Shown here piece by piece: positions 11,215 to 22,130 of a DNA stretch of 64,000 nt. The stretch lies in the NCBI RefSeq assembly GCF_008017805.1, contig NZ_VRTT01000036.1, forward strand, positions 1 through 64,000, in the 5' to 3' direction. Origin of the DNA: Paenibacillus sp. N3.4 (GTDB lineage Bacteria; Bacillota; Bacilli; Paenibacillales; NBRC-103111). The translations under genes and the position numbers were made by a program. How positions within the stretch are numbered: position 1 is the stretch's first letter; every line of letters starts with the position of its first letter. Under the pieces are notes generated by a model. That model had not been told where the DNA came from. It worked only from the letters and a program-made list of their open reading frames with translations, and ran no database searches.

Positions 11215-13718
11215 TTATTTATTCAATAAATTGTAAATGACTTGAGCTGCTTCTGCGCGTGATGTAATGCCTTGAGGTTCGAATACTCCAGCTGCGCGAC
11301 CTTGCACAAGATGAAGAGCTGCTGCTTGATTGACAAACGCTACAGCCCAAGAAGAAATCTGCAGTTCGTCTGTAAACGAAGCACTTCCATTTCCATTGGC
11401 TGGGTTGCCGGTAACCGACGAATAGGCGCGCATCAACATCGTCACCATTTCCTCACGGTTAATTGGTGCATTCGGATCGAATACTTTGTCGCTTTTCCCG
11501 TTCACAATACCCGCTTTTACAGCAATAGAGACTGCTTCGGCGTACCAATCATCGGACTTCACATCCGTAAATGAAAGCTGTCCAGTTCCGGTTAGCTTCA
11601 GTGCCCTTACAAGCAAAGAAGTGAATTCTGCGCGAGTTACACTGCGCTCCGGTTCAAACGTCGTTGCACTTGTTCCATTCACTATTTGTTTAGCAGCCAA
11701 TACCTTAATGACGTCTGCTGCCCAATGACTGTTCGGAACATCAGCGAAGGCCTTCGTCACTTCCAGTACGGCATACTTACTGAAGTGGCTGATTTGCGCA
11801 ACCATTTCACCATTGCTATATTGTCCGCCAATGAATTCAAGTTTGCCACTATCAGCAATATAGTAGATGCCGGCTAATTTGGGATTTATCGAAGCATCTA
11901 CTTTTAATGGATCGTTATCGGCTGGTCGAATTTCGTGAGTACCGCAGCCGATGAACCATCTGCATTGGTGACGGACAGCTTGAATTCGTATATTTCACCA
12001 AAAAGTTTAATATCCGCCTGGGACACACCTTGTTCTTTGGTGATCAATGCTTTGGCCTCAGATGCAGACAGCGGATCAAATTTCAGCGAAATCGTGCTGT
12101 CTTTCAATGCTTCTGCAGATAATCCACTCGTTAATTGTTTAATTAAATCAACAGGTATGTCTAAGGTTAATTTATCCGTTTTAATCTCAAGTTGATTTTG
12201 TCCAAGCAGTTGGGCTGTATTATAAGGAAGCGTGAGTTGTTTCACGGCTCCTAAAACAGGAATGATGACCTTGCCATTTTCCGCCGGCGTGTTCATTTCT
12301 CCAAGCGTTACGATATGGTTACCATCTTTATCTGTGCTTGGTGTGTTGTTGCTGCCTGACGAACCATTGCCAGTTTCGGTGCCTGAGCCTCCGTTGTAGC
12401 TTTTCGCTGGCACTTTCACCTGAATGCTCACAGTGCTCGCTTTCGTATTATCGGATGTTCTGGTCACTTCCAAAACGAGATCAACCGTTGTTGCTACACT
12501 TGGCGGAACTATCATTCCGTCTGTTTTAATAACGGTTGCGTTACTTGAACTCTTGATCGCTATGGTGAAACCTTCTGGTACCATCGGCAGCGTTAACACA
12601 GTTCCATCTTTGACAGGTTCCTTGATCGACGTAATTGCCTTTGCAATATCCGCAGCCTGTGTCGATTCAACTACGCTTTTCGCAGGTACTACTACTGAAA
12701 TACTTGAACTACTCGCCTTGGTACCATCAGATGTTCTCGTTACTTCCAATACAAGATCTACCGTTGTTTCTATTATAGGCGGAACAATTGTTCCGTCTGT
12801 AGCAATAACAGTTGTGTTACTTGAACTCTTAATCGCTAAGGTGAATCCTTCCGGTACCTTAGGCAGTGTTAACACTGTTCCGTCTTTCGCAGGTGCGGTG
12901 ATCGTTGTTATTGCCTTTGCAATATCCGAAGCCGTTGTCGATTGCGTCGTGCTTTTCGCAGGCACTACGACCGAAATGCTTGGACTACTTGCCTTTGCAC
13001 CATCAGCTGTTCTTGTTACTTCCAATACTAAATCTACCATTGTTTCTAGTATAGGCGGAACAATCGTTCCATCATTTGAAATAACAGCTGCATTGCTCGA
13101 ACTCTTAATCGCTAAGGTGAAACCTTCCGGTACGCTCGGCAGTGTTAAAACCGTACCGTCTTTCAGAGGCGCGGTAATCGACGTAATTGCAGAAGCAAGA
13201 GTTTTAACCGATTTGGCGATATTTATAGATTTCTTAACCACTGCCGTTTGTACGGGTACGGTAGCGTTCAATTGGCTATCCACGAGCTTTACATCTTTCA
13301 TTTCAATTGAGGCTGTTCCTGACTCCTTCGCTATAAACGTTAACGTGAACAAACTTTGATCCCCATTGACGCCTGGTACTGGTCCAACTTTCGAAAAGGC
13401 AAATTGAAAATGTCCATCTGTTAAACCATCGATTACGGGAACTGAAAAACCATACATAGAGGCACTTGCACTTTTAATTTGATATTCTAACAAACTAGGA
13501 TCAAAATCAAGGTTCACTTCATAAGCAAACACATCGGTAAGGTTAATCCCCTTCACCTCTACTTTAATCTCATCGCCTACAGAGATTGGTTTGTCGTTTA
13601 TAACTTCTAGGGAGAAGGAAGCAGAATTCGGATTCGCTGAAGCAAACTGAGGAAGCAGCGAAAATAACAGCAGCGATGCTATCAGAATATAAGAAAGTAA
13701 TCTATGAATCCTTATCAT
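11215..13718 (-). CDS. Cohesin + triple-SLH wall-anchored scaffold protein 2 (one frameshift)
   Basis: The frames 13718-11904 and about 11910-11215 form one protein of about 834 residues; one base is missing at about 11909, where restoring a third C gives a continuous DQPITIPLKVDA segment that matches paralogue 1. ATG at 13718 (MIRIHRLL) is preferred over the upstream in-frame ATG at 13760 because AAGGAG precedes it and the signal peptide begins there. Order: signal peptide ending near ASA, cohesin domain (about 30-165), three 92-residue atrophied-Ig (aBig_2-like) repeats, linker, Ig-like region, three SLH domains with TRAE, NREE and SRAE. Compared with paralogue 1 the extra repeats would push the cohesin further from the wall. 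The SLH half is very similar in DNA to gene 1, which indicates recent duplication or gene conversion. Predicted surface receptor for the dockerin protein encoded just upstream. Confidence 0.85.
12400..13191 (-). repeat. Three tandem 276-bp repeats inside cohesin-SLH gene 2
   Basis: Each unit codes for 92 residues with the pattern ITSITAP..KDGTVLTLP..PEGF, then IKSSSN, DGTIVPP and VDLVLEVTRT. This fits an atrophied bacterial Ig fold used as a spacer. The copies are highly similar in DNA, so copy number may vary between strains or collapse in assemblies. Confidence 0.8.
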
Positions 13719-13741
13719 TGTAAATTTTCTCCTTTCTGTTA

Positions 13742-13781
13742 AACAATAGGAGGAGGGCATTGCTGCCTTCCTCCTATTGTT
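13742..13781 (-). other. Strong intercistronic hairpin between dockerin gene 2 and cohesin-SLH gene 2
   Basis: AACAATAGGAGGAGGGCA and TGCCTTCCTCCTATTGTT form an 18-bp stem with one mismatch or wobble and a TTGC loop. It fills most of the short gap between the two genes and is followed by the ribosome site of the cohesin gene. It has no clear U tract, so it may set the expression ratio of cargo to scaffold by protecting or pausing the transcript. Confidence 0.7.
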
Positions 13782-13787
13782 AAGTTA

Positions 13788-16700
13788 TTATTTAGATTCA
13801 AGAATTTTTCTGGCAACTATCGCAAGATCTTGAATGTCAACCTTACCGTCATTGTTGACATCTGCAATCTTGTAAGTATTCCAGTTTGGATCTGCGGACG
13901 TTTTGCCATAATACTTCGCTACAATGCCCAAATCTGCGATATCAATTTCTCCGTCTCTATTGACATCTCCAAGTGCCGGCTTAATAACAGAGTCCGTAAA
14001 TGTTTGCTTCGCGGCATTCAGTACCACTACAGCCTGATCAACCTGCTGTTGAGTAGCCATTTCATTATCGGAAACTATTTTTGCGTTGTTAATGGCTGCA
14101 AGCAGGGCCGCTTTCGTCCCAACAGGATATTGGTCGATTTTGGTGCCTTCTACTGCTGTATTATACAGATTTTGCGTGCTAGTCATTAATGCGTTCAAGG
14201 CCGACTTATCTGAGTCAACTGGTTTAATAACAGAGTCCGTAAATGTTTGCTTCGCGGCATTCAGTGCCACTGTAGCATCATCCACCTGCTGTTGAGTAGC
14301 ATTTTGATTATCGGAAACTGTTTTGGCATTGTTAATGGCTGTAAGCAGGACCGCTTTCGTTCCAACAGGATATTGGCCGATTTTGGTGCCTTCTACTGCT
14401 GTATTATACAGATTTTGCGTGCTAGTCATTAATGCGTTCAAGGCCGACTTATCTGCAGCCATGAGGATCTGTAGATTGAAGGAAGTACCCTTTACTTGCG
14501 TTCCCACTTCTCCATTAGATACTTTCATATTTGAGATGGTTATCGATGTCGTCTGAGCAGCTTTATTTTTGGCTTTCCAATGGAGAACCAACAAATCGCC
14601 ACTTGAATTAACAGCATTTGTATCTCCGAAGCTTGCACCAATGAAGCGGATTTCACCTTCTTTTTCCTTTTTGTCAACAAGCTGGAATCCGTTTCTCACA
14701 GAATCGGCGGAAACAAATTCCACCAGATCAGGATCATAAGTAAATGTAATATCCTGTGCATAAAGACTGCTCGTGACATTCGTCAATCCAAAAGTAAGAT
14801 CAAACGAACCGCCAGTGATCACATTATTCGTTCCTTTTAATGCGGTGCCTAAGCTATCGCCTTTCTCCGTCACTATCAACTCTTTGGTATCCCGAACACG
14901 AATTCGAGTTCCGTCAGAATACTTACCTGCAAGTCCCACAGCCTGAAGCGTATCTCCTACTTTTGCACTCGGTGTCGGACCTGATTGGGTAGCAATATAA
15001 CCGTCTGTGAATACAAGCACCGGCCCGCTGCCGTCGTCAAGTACAAAGGAAAGTCCGCCATCCTCTACAGATTGAACTTTACCTTCTACTTCACCAGAAG
15101 TCCTTGATTGGTTTCATTTGTAGAATCTTTGGTACTTGCCAGTTTTGGCGTAATCGGCGTTCCTGTTGTTTTATTCAACTTAATGAAACTATCAAGGAAT
15201 TCGCCAAACTCCAATTCTTTATTGTTTTCGAACGTTTTAGTATGCCCATAAACACGAACTTTATCACCTAATTTAAGCGAACCTGCCGGAATCTGATTAA
15301 ATGCCATGATTCCTCCGGTCTCATCTTGAATGTACGCAGCGTCATAGAATACACCCGCCGCGGAAGTGACCGTACCTTCAATTACTGCATCCTTTTCATC
15401 AGGTAAATTACGAACATCCCCAATTTTGGAAACTACCGTATCTCGACCTGCCAACCAGTTATAAACGTTTAACGTAAATCTTGGATTGCCTTTGTATTCA
15501 AAGGTAGCATCTTGTTGTTTGTCGTTAAATACGTTCATACCTGAAACGATGACGCGACCTTGCCCAACCTTCTCAGATGCGATCAACGGAATTTGCGCAC
15601 CATTATTGCTGTTGGTATCCGTGTTGTAAGTGACCGCTCCGGCTTTAAGGTTGCCTTGATAGGTCGTTTTATTTCCTTTAATCAACAGTGTGACCTTATC
15701 ACTGTCCGTCAACTTCGTTCCGTCAGCTTTAGATAAACTTGCGCCGCTGTAATAATCAAGCGACCTTACAATGTCTGTAACATAGTTATTTACAGGTTCT
15801 GGATAAGCCCTTACAGCAAATGGACTAACCTTAGGATCCCCCCAGAAGTTACCTGTTTTACTATCATCAAATACGCCATCATTATTCACTCGAATATCTG
15901 ATCCAAGGGCTTGTAAAAGCGGATTATTAATCGTTGGATCTGTGCTGTTGTTACTTTTCCCAGTAATCAACAAGGATCCGCCAGCTTTTACAAAATCCAC
16001 AATCGCGGTTTGCTCAGCAGTTGTTAAAGCTGTTTTAGGATGCGAAATCATCAGCACTTTAACCCCTGCTAATACTGCGGCAGTAAACGGAACTTTATTC
16101 TCTATAAATGAGTAGCCTTCCGTTTGCAAAATCTTAGTCATGATTTTGAATTGATCTTTATACGTCCCTGAATCTCCGGAAGAATTCTCGTTTCCGTGCG
16201 CACCATCAAGCATGACTGTGATGCCTAACGGAGGCTTGATTTTGAACGGCTTTTCAAAGGTGTTATCTTTCGTGTCATCACCAGCAGGAGGGTCCACGAC
16301 TGCAATAAATGTAATATCACCACTGACTGGATTACTCCAATTAAACGTCGCATATCCCATCGTTTTAGCCGCTAAATTAGCGATTGTAAAATCACCAATT
16401 TTGTGAGCAGCATCTGCTTGATTGTAATAAAGATGAACGTTCAAATTGCTTGCAACTGTTTTTCCAAGATTGCTTACGAGCGCTTTAATCGTTGCAGGGC
16501 TTCCGCCTGTGATGGCATCGCCAACAACTTCAATTCCGCTCAAGCGTACATCTGGATTCACTTCTTTGGTCCAGATCGGTGAAGAGTAGGCATGATCGCC
16601 GTCTTTTTGTGTTACTTTAACGACAAACCATTGCTGTGCTCCAACAACATTTATTGTAGTATCCCATGTAAAGGAAGTAGAATCTGTGGTTGGAACCAGT

Positions 16701-19700
16701 GTTTTAACTACTCTACCACCATTCGTGATAATTTCTACTTTGGCAATGTTGTCGTTGGACTTGTAGTCTTTCGGTAAAAATTTATAGTCTGGATTTGTTG
16801 GTGATTCAGCCAGTGAATCACTGCCTGTGATATGGAAATCAAGTGTTTGTCTGTCAATAATTGAACCCATATAATAACCATTTGCCGAAACGTCCAAGGT
16901 CATGTTTGGATCTTCCGTAAAATAAACATGCATGTTTTTCATGGACTCTAACAATGATTCTTGAGAAAGATCTTTGGCAACGATGACTGTACGCTTCATC
17001 GTTTGCCCCCAAGTAGCATCATGGTTATCCTCACCGTAGGTAGGAGCAACATGCCATCCAAGATCCAATGCATTAAAGAATTTATCCTCTGCATTCGCAT
17101 ATCCATAGTGACCTGAGCCATTTCCTACTTCAAGCATGGTAAACAGTTTATCCACATTTTTGTCATACGGAATAAAATTATCAAAAGCGTTTGCCGACAT
17201 AGCCGGGTGATTGAACTGTGCAACGATATTATCGTAAGTCATTACCCATGCATAGTAGTTGTTTAAGTTCTGATATGCTCCGCCATTAACTACACGGTCA
17301 ATGAAATTAGACGTACCGAACACATTGGAGTGACCCCAAGTTGTAGATGTCATTTCAAAAGCCGGGAAAACAACGAATTTATCGTTTTTCGTATAGTCTT
17401 TGGCAAGCTTTTGTGTAAGCTGCCAATCACTTCCGCCTGTTCTTTCTGTCATACCGCCTTTATTGATCACATTGTCTGAAGTAGCTTGACTTGCGTCAAT
17501 ATCATGTGAGTGGTCGGAGAATGCGAACCAATCATATTTATATTTTTGAGCTTCTTGCAGCGCTTTTTCCGGATCACCCGCTGCATCATGGGAAATACTC
17601 GTATGGTTGTGTGTCGTTCCGCGATAATGATTCCCGCCTGTGAACGGCATAATGACTTCAAAATCCCATGAGACAGCACTTGCGTTACCTATCATATCCT
17701 TCGAGATGACTTGAACGGTATGGGTTCCAATCGTAAGATCCGTTTGAAGTGCAACGGATACTTCATTATTTAAAATAGTGACTTGCTGAGATGGTATTGT
17801 TGCACCATCTACTTTTACAATAACTGAGCTTGTATCCACACCACTTGGATCAGACAAGCTTACGGAAATGTCAGGAAGCTTACTTTCCGTTTTTTGTCCT
17901 GGGGATGGAATCATTTTTGAATACGCAGGACCTTCTGTATCCACAACCACAGAAACTTGGTTAGGAGAAATGGAGTTTCCGGATGATTGAACTTGTGTTC
18001 CTGCTTTTGCTTCAATGTAATATTCAAATCCAGCTGCCGGTACAGATGCTTTCGCTAGATTAGCCGTATAATTCGAATTGTCCGTTGAAATCATAGGGAC
18101 TTTCGTATAATTCGAATCTCCCTTGGCTCTGTAGTAAAAGTCAACTGACTGAGCATTTTGGGCAATGGCATTAAAAGCAAGATCTACATCTTTATACACT
18201 TGCTTGATTGGATCATGAGAAAAACCTAATACTCCAACAACATCTGCTTTACTTCTCGGGAAAACTTGATAGCCGGATGTGAAAGGTGCTGTTGTTTTGT
18301 TTTGTCCTACAACTCCCGTAATGGTATATGTGCTGCCCACAACTAAATCTGTAGCCACATTTATACCAGCGCCAAGTGTTGGAGCTGCAGCAGTGATGAC
18401 ACGAACAATAACAGACTTGTTATTGGCGTCAACCAAAGTGACATTATAGTTGGCTCCTGATGCGACAGAGCTCGCCACTTTACCTGTAATCGTAACAAGT
18501 AAACCTTCCAATGGCTCGGCAGTCGCATAGCTGGTTAAATCAACAATGTCTGTTACTTCGGATCAGGTACAGGTGCTGTACCTAAATTAACGCTTGCTGT
18601 AGGTGTAAATTCCAATAATCCGGCGTATGTTTGCAAATATCCGGTAAGACGAACTTTTACGCCTGGATCAATTTGAAAACCTGGCGCGGTACCCGAGTAA
18701 ATATTAACCCCGCTCGTATCATCTTGAATGTAATAATTGTTGTTCGTGGCTCCAATAACATTGTTTTTAATTGTAGCCACGCCTTCAATCGTGTATAACA
18801 CATTTTGATTGACAGGGCTCGCTAACGTGTTCAGTCCAGTCGCATCGTTAACTCTAAGGTCTTTAATTTTAGTAATTGCAAATAAATCGATGGCTACTTT
18901 ATCGCTCTCACTATTGATGCCATCCTTAGCAGTAACATAAACCTTTTTTACGGAATCCGTATTGGTAAACGTCATGCTGAATGAACCATTTGCTGCAGCC
19001 GTTACAGTGTTTACTGAAGTTGGCGAATTGGCATCCAGATAAAGGGAAACGGTAGAGTTGGCTGCTACTGCACCAGCCGAACCTGAAACAGTTGTTAACG
19101 TACTGAACACGATATTATTGATAACCGGATTACCTGTTTTCATCGGTATTGGTTTAATATCGGCATCTTGTACCGTTACATCAACCCAATCGGTTATTTT
19201 GCTTTGAGTATCCACTCTTACGATGAAAATATGCTGACCGCTTGTTACGGCAATATCCGTAGCTGCTGTCAGGTTATTCGTGTAAGCAGTTGGCGGGTCT
19301 CCCGCATACGGCTGCTTTTGTGACCCTGCCGCGCCTACGACATATTTCAACGTTCCACTTGGGACAACTGATGCTTGTGTTGTTCCGTTCGCTGTTCCTT
19401 TCGCCCATGTAAATCCTGTTAATGCCCCAGCTGCTGGTGCAGTTGCAGGTTTAATGTTCGTATCCTGAACCGCGATATCAGCCCAATCAGTAACTTTATT
19501 TTGTGCATCAATTCTAGAAATATAGATGTGCTGCCCGCTTGTAACTGGGATGTCAACACCTACTGTAGGACCATAAGTATTCGATGTTACCGTATCACCA
19601 ACATTAGGTTGTGTTTGTCCCGCCGCGCCTACTGTATATTTCAGCGTTCCGCTTGGAACAACAGTGGCTGCCGTCGAGCCGATTGCACTACCTTGTGCCC

Positions 19701-20394
19701 AGGTAAAGCCTGTTAAAGTAGGGGCTGGTGTTGCTGGTGCTAACACACCCTCTGTAGCATTGACAATAATATCGTCTATCCTATTTGTACCTGTAGTTGC
19801 CACTGTTTTGGGTGCTGCATCTGTGCTGTTAATGGCAACTGTGGAAGTATTAAGCCATCTAATATAAACCATCGGTTGGTTTTCGGTCTGAGAAGGTAAC
19901 GGGAGATTACTTACCACCCCTGTAGTCCAATCAGTTGCTACATTAAATGATCCATTCGGGACATCGGTCCAGCCTGAAGTACCATTTAAACTATATTGAA
20001 CTTTAAATTCTCTGGGACCAGTACTTGAGCCGTATTGTTTTGACGATAGTGTTATTTTCGAATAACCCGTTGTAACAAATGATGCTAGCCAATATCCACC
20101 GCCAGCCCCGCCACCTGCCGGCCAGGTATTTGCATTGATAGCTTTGTCCGCTCCACCGGTTACACCGGCTTGATAGGTGGATAGTATTGCTCCATTAATT
20201 GATACATCGCTGGCGCTACTCGATAGTATTCCACCGGTAGGTGTTGGCGCCGAACCATTGAAATCCCATTTAGCTAAAGTGACCGTATCTCCTGGAGCAG
20301 CGTTAGCGGCTAACGGTACCATCATAGTGAAAAGCATAACAAAAACCATAGCTAAGCTATACCACTTTTTATACTTCCCTATCTTTTTAAACAT
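13788..20394 (-). CDS. Giant secreted PHP-metallohydrolase with cohesin and dockerin, copy 2 (two frameshifts)
   Basis: Three frames (20394-18553, 18511-15086, 15020-13788) join into one protein of about 2202 residues after restoring one base near 18556-18558 and one near 15089-15091; both breaks lie at GAAGTA, where AAA read as AA explains the shift. Order: signal peptide (about 1-32); a WDF/YWLASF carbohydrate-binding-like module; two GFTWA modules of about 90 residues; OB-type segments; Ig-like; PHP core from about residue 919 with THNHT, FSDHSHD, FNHPA and GEDNHD; CARDB-like; a GATase/ThuA-like segment at VLMISHPKT; OB; cohesin-like domain (TGGSFDLTFGL); two FIVAR repeats; dockerin with DVNRDGEIDIADL and DVNNDGKVDIQDL. 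All PHP metal motifs of copy 1 are kept. ATG follows AAAGGAGG. It lacks the lamin-tail domain of copy 1. Activity on phosphodiesters or nucleic acid is inferred, not proven. Confidence 0.85.
13981..14466 (-). repeat. Two tandem 243-bp FIVAR repeats in dockerin gene 2
   Basis: The units 13981-14223 and 14224-14466 are nearly identical in DNA and each codes for 81 residues (DKSALNALMTSTQNLYNTA pattern). Copy 1 of the gene family has only one such unit. Almost no drift between the units points to a recent duplication. Confidence 0.85.
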
Positions 20395-20426
20395 CAGGCC
20401 TTACCTCCTTTATAAAATCGCACAAC

Positions 20427-20496
20427 AAAAAAACCATCACAAGAAACGCCGCCATGACCTCTATCAATCGCGCCTCGCCAAAAGCCTATTGATAGC
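20427..20496 (-). ncRNA. Conserved structured 5' leader, copy 2
   Basis: TTGATAG (20489-20495) pairs with CTATCAA (20461-20467). The + strand core GCGCCTCGCCAAAAGCCTA (20470-20488) and the flanking arm are identical to copy 1, while the sequence outside differs. As in copy 1, a GGCGGC segment and a seven-U tract (20427-20433) follow, here just upstream of the AAAGGAGG ribosome site. Conservation in place and structure supports a cis-regulatory RNA of unknown type. Confidence 0.5.
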
Positions 20497-20638
20497 TGTG
20501 TAAATCTACACGGTATTATTTTACAACCTACCCCCTCAATAGAATTGCATCAATCAAGACCCAAATGATAGCGCTTTCCCCTTCAAAAGGTAAATCTTCT
20601 CACAACTGTAAAATATTCGAACATTTGCAAAAGATCGA

Positions 20639-20686
20639 TTTTACAATTGATACTATCAATATAATTCATTGTTCTTTCGAAGTAAA
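20639..20686 (-). promoter_or_regulatory. Predicted promoter and operator of dockerin operon 2
   Basis: Minus-strand TTTACT (20686-20681), a 17-bp spacer and TATATT (20663-20658) form the promoter. The + strand TTTTACAATTGAT (20639-20651) overlaps the predicted start of transcription, as in dockerin operon 1 and the nucleotidase gene. A nearby AACATTTGCAAAA (20620-20632) may be a second half-site. Confidence 0.55.
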
Positions 20687-20883
20687 CAATTTTTCAACTT
20701 CTTAATCCCATTTTAAACTTCATTTGTTTACTGTATGTTAGCATAGCATTAAGGGATTGTTAAGACTATTATCAGTAAAGTTTTAATATTTGGAATTCGG
20801 CCTTATCGAATAATGTAATCTATGCAAGATACCAATAATCTTAAGCTAAATTCGATTTTATTGAAATTTAGACCAAAATAATA

Positions 20884-20913
20884 TTTACATTTGTTCATAC
20901 GATCAGATATGAT
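20884..20913 (+). promoter_or_regulatory. Predicted promoter of the deoB-punA-punA-pdp operon
   Basis: TTTACA (20884-20889), an 18-bp spacer and TATGAT (20908-20913) precede the AGGAGG site by about 15 bp. The -35 is embedded in TTTACATTTGTTCATAC, the box shared with the divergent and neighbouring transcription units. Confidence 0.55.
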
Positions 20914-20941
20914 GAGAATATGTGAAGAAGGAGGTTACACA

Positions 20942-22120
20942 TTGCCAAATTTCCAACGCATTTTTCTTATAGTATTAGATAGTGTAGGTATTGGAGAACT
21001 TCCTGATGCTGACCAATATAGCGATATTGGCGCTCATACTTTGGGACATATCGCCGAAACTATGCATGGTTTGCACCTACCGAATATGGCTGCTCTCGGA
21101 CTTGGGAATATTGAAGACTTAAAAGGAGTTTCCCCATCTGCTTCACCCAAAGGGCATTATGGCAAAATGAATGAAATATCTGTAGGCAAAGATACGACGA
21201 CCGGACATTGGGAGCTTATGGGGTTAAAAGTTGAGGTACCGTTTCAAACCTATCCCGAGGGATTTCCCACTCCGCTCATTCAAGCTTTCGAACAGCGAAT
21301 TGGGCGAAAAGTGATTGGCAATAAACCTGCATCAGGTACAGAGATCTTGGATGAATACGGCAGACTTCACCTGGAGACGGGAGGCGTCATTGTGTATACA
21401 TCCGCTGATAGCGTGTTGCAAATCGCTGCGCACGAAAACGTTATTCCTCTTGAAGAGCTCTACCATATTTGTGAAATAGCCCGGGAACTTACGCTCGTGG
21501 ATGAGTATTTCGTTGGACGTATCATTGCCAGACCCTTCCTAGGTGATCCAGGGTCCTGGGAACGCACCTCGAACCGCAGAGACTATTCCGTCAAGCCTCT
21601 CGGACCGACCGTTATGAACGCCCTGCATGAAAGCGATTTCAGTGTTATTGGAATCGGTAAAATATCAGACATCTACGCAGAAGAAGGCATCACCCAATCG
21701 ATAAAAACGAAGTCCAACATGGATGGCGTAGACAAGCTTCTCCAAACGTTGGATACCGATTTCAAAGGTCTCTGCTTCACGAATCTTGTAGATTTCGACG
21801 CTAAGTATGGACATCGTCGCGATCCTCAGGGATATGGAGAAGCACTGGAGCAATTTGATGCCAGACTTCCCGAAATCTATGAAAAGCTTCGTGAAACTGA
21901 TCTCTTAATCCTGACAGCCGATCACGGCAATGATCCTACGCATCATGGAACGGATCATACCCGAGAATACGTGCCTCTTCTCGTTTTTCACCATGGTATA
22001 ACCGAAAGCCGTTCATTAGGTATTCGGGATTCCTTTGCCGATGTAGGAGCCACGATTGCTGATAATTTCAAGGTGTCTATGCCCTTGCACGGCGCAAGCT
22101 TCTTATCCATTACGAAATGA
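20942..22120 (+). CDS. deoB: Phosphopentomutase
   Basis: Interconverts ribose or deoxyribose 1-phosphate and the 5-phosphate, linking nucleoside phosphorolysis to central metabolism in the cytosol. The 392-residue length matches the family (about 394). Alkaline-phosphatase-superfamily metal motifs are present: [13 protein letters not shown] near the N-terminus, [12 protein letters not shown] (phosphorylated Thr region) and [19 protein letters not shown] at the C-terminus. I place the start at TTG 20942 because AGGAGG stands 7 bp upstream and the sequence then begins [18 protein letters not shown] as homologues do; an ATG further upstream would put coding sequence over the promoter. First gene of a four-gene operon, 10 bp before the next gene. 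Confidence 0.93.
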   Translation: MPNFQRIFLIVLDSVGIGELPDADQYSDIGAHTLGHIAETMHGLHLPNMAALGLGNIEDLKGVSPSASPKGHYGKMNEISVGKDTTTGHWELMGLKVEVPFQTYPEGFPTPLIQAFEQRIGRKVIGNKPASGTEILDEYGRLHLETGGVIVYTSADSVLQIAAHENVIPLEELYHICEIARELTLVDEYFVGRIIARPFLGDPGSWERTSNRRDYSVKPLGPTVMNALHESDFSVIGIGKISDIYAEEGITQSIKTKSNMDGVDKLLQTLDTDFKGLCFTNLVDFDAKYGHRRDPQGYGEALEQFDARLPEIYEKLRETDLLILTADHGNDPTHHGTDHTREYVPLLVFHHGITESRSLGIRDSFADVGATIADNFKVSMPLHGASFLSITK

Positions 22121-22130
22121 GGTTTCAACC

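Noticed and set aside
12424-13359. Long + strand frame of 311 codons opposite cohesin-SLH gene 2
   Set aside because: It is the antisense shadow of the three Ig-like repeats, with no ribosome site and low-complexity composition.
3047-20394. Treating the five long frames of this region as separate proteins
   Set aside because: Frame ends and starts meet within a few dozen bases, the two loci bridge each other's breaks by homology, and only the first piece of each has a signal peptide and ribosome site.
20884-20900. PhoP (Pho) box reading of TTTACA-N4-TTCATA
   Set aside because: The half-sites resemble TT(A/C/T)A(C/T)A, but the spacing and the number of repeats do not fit a regular 11-bp array at any of the four promoters.
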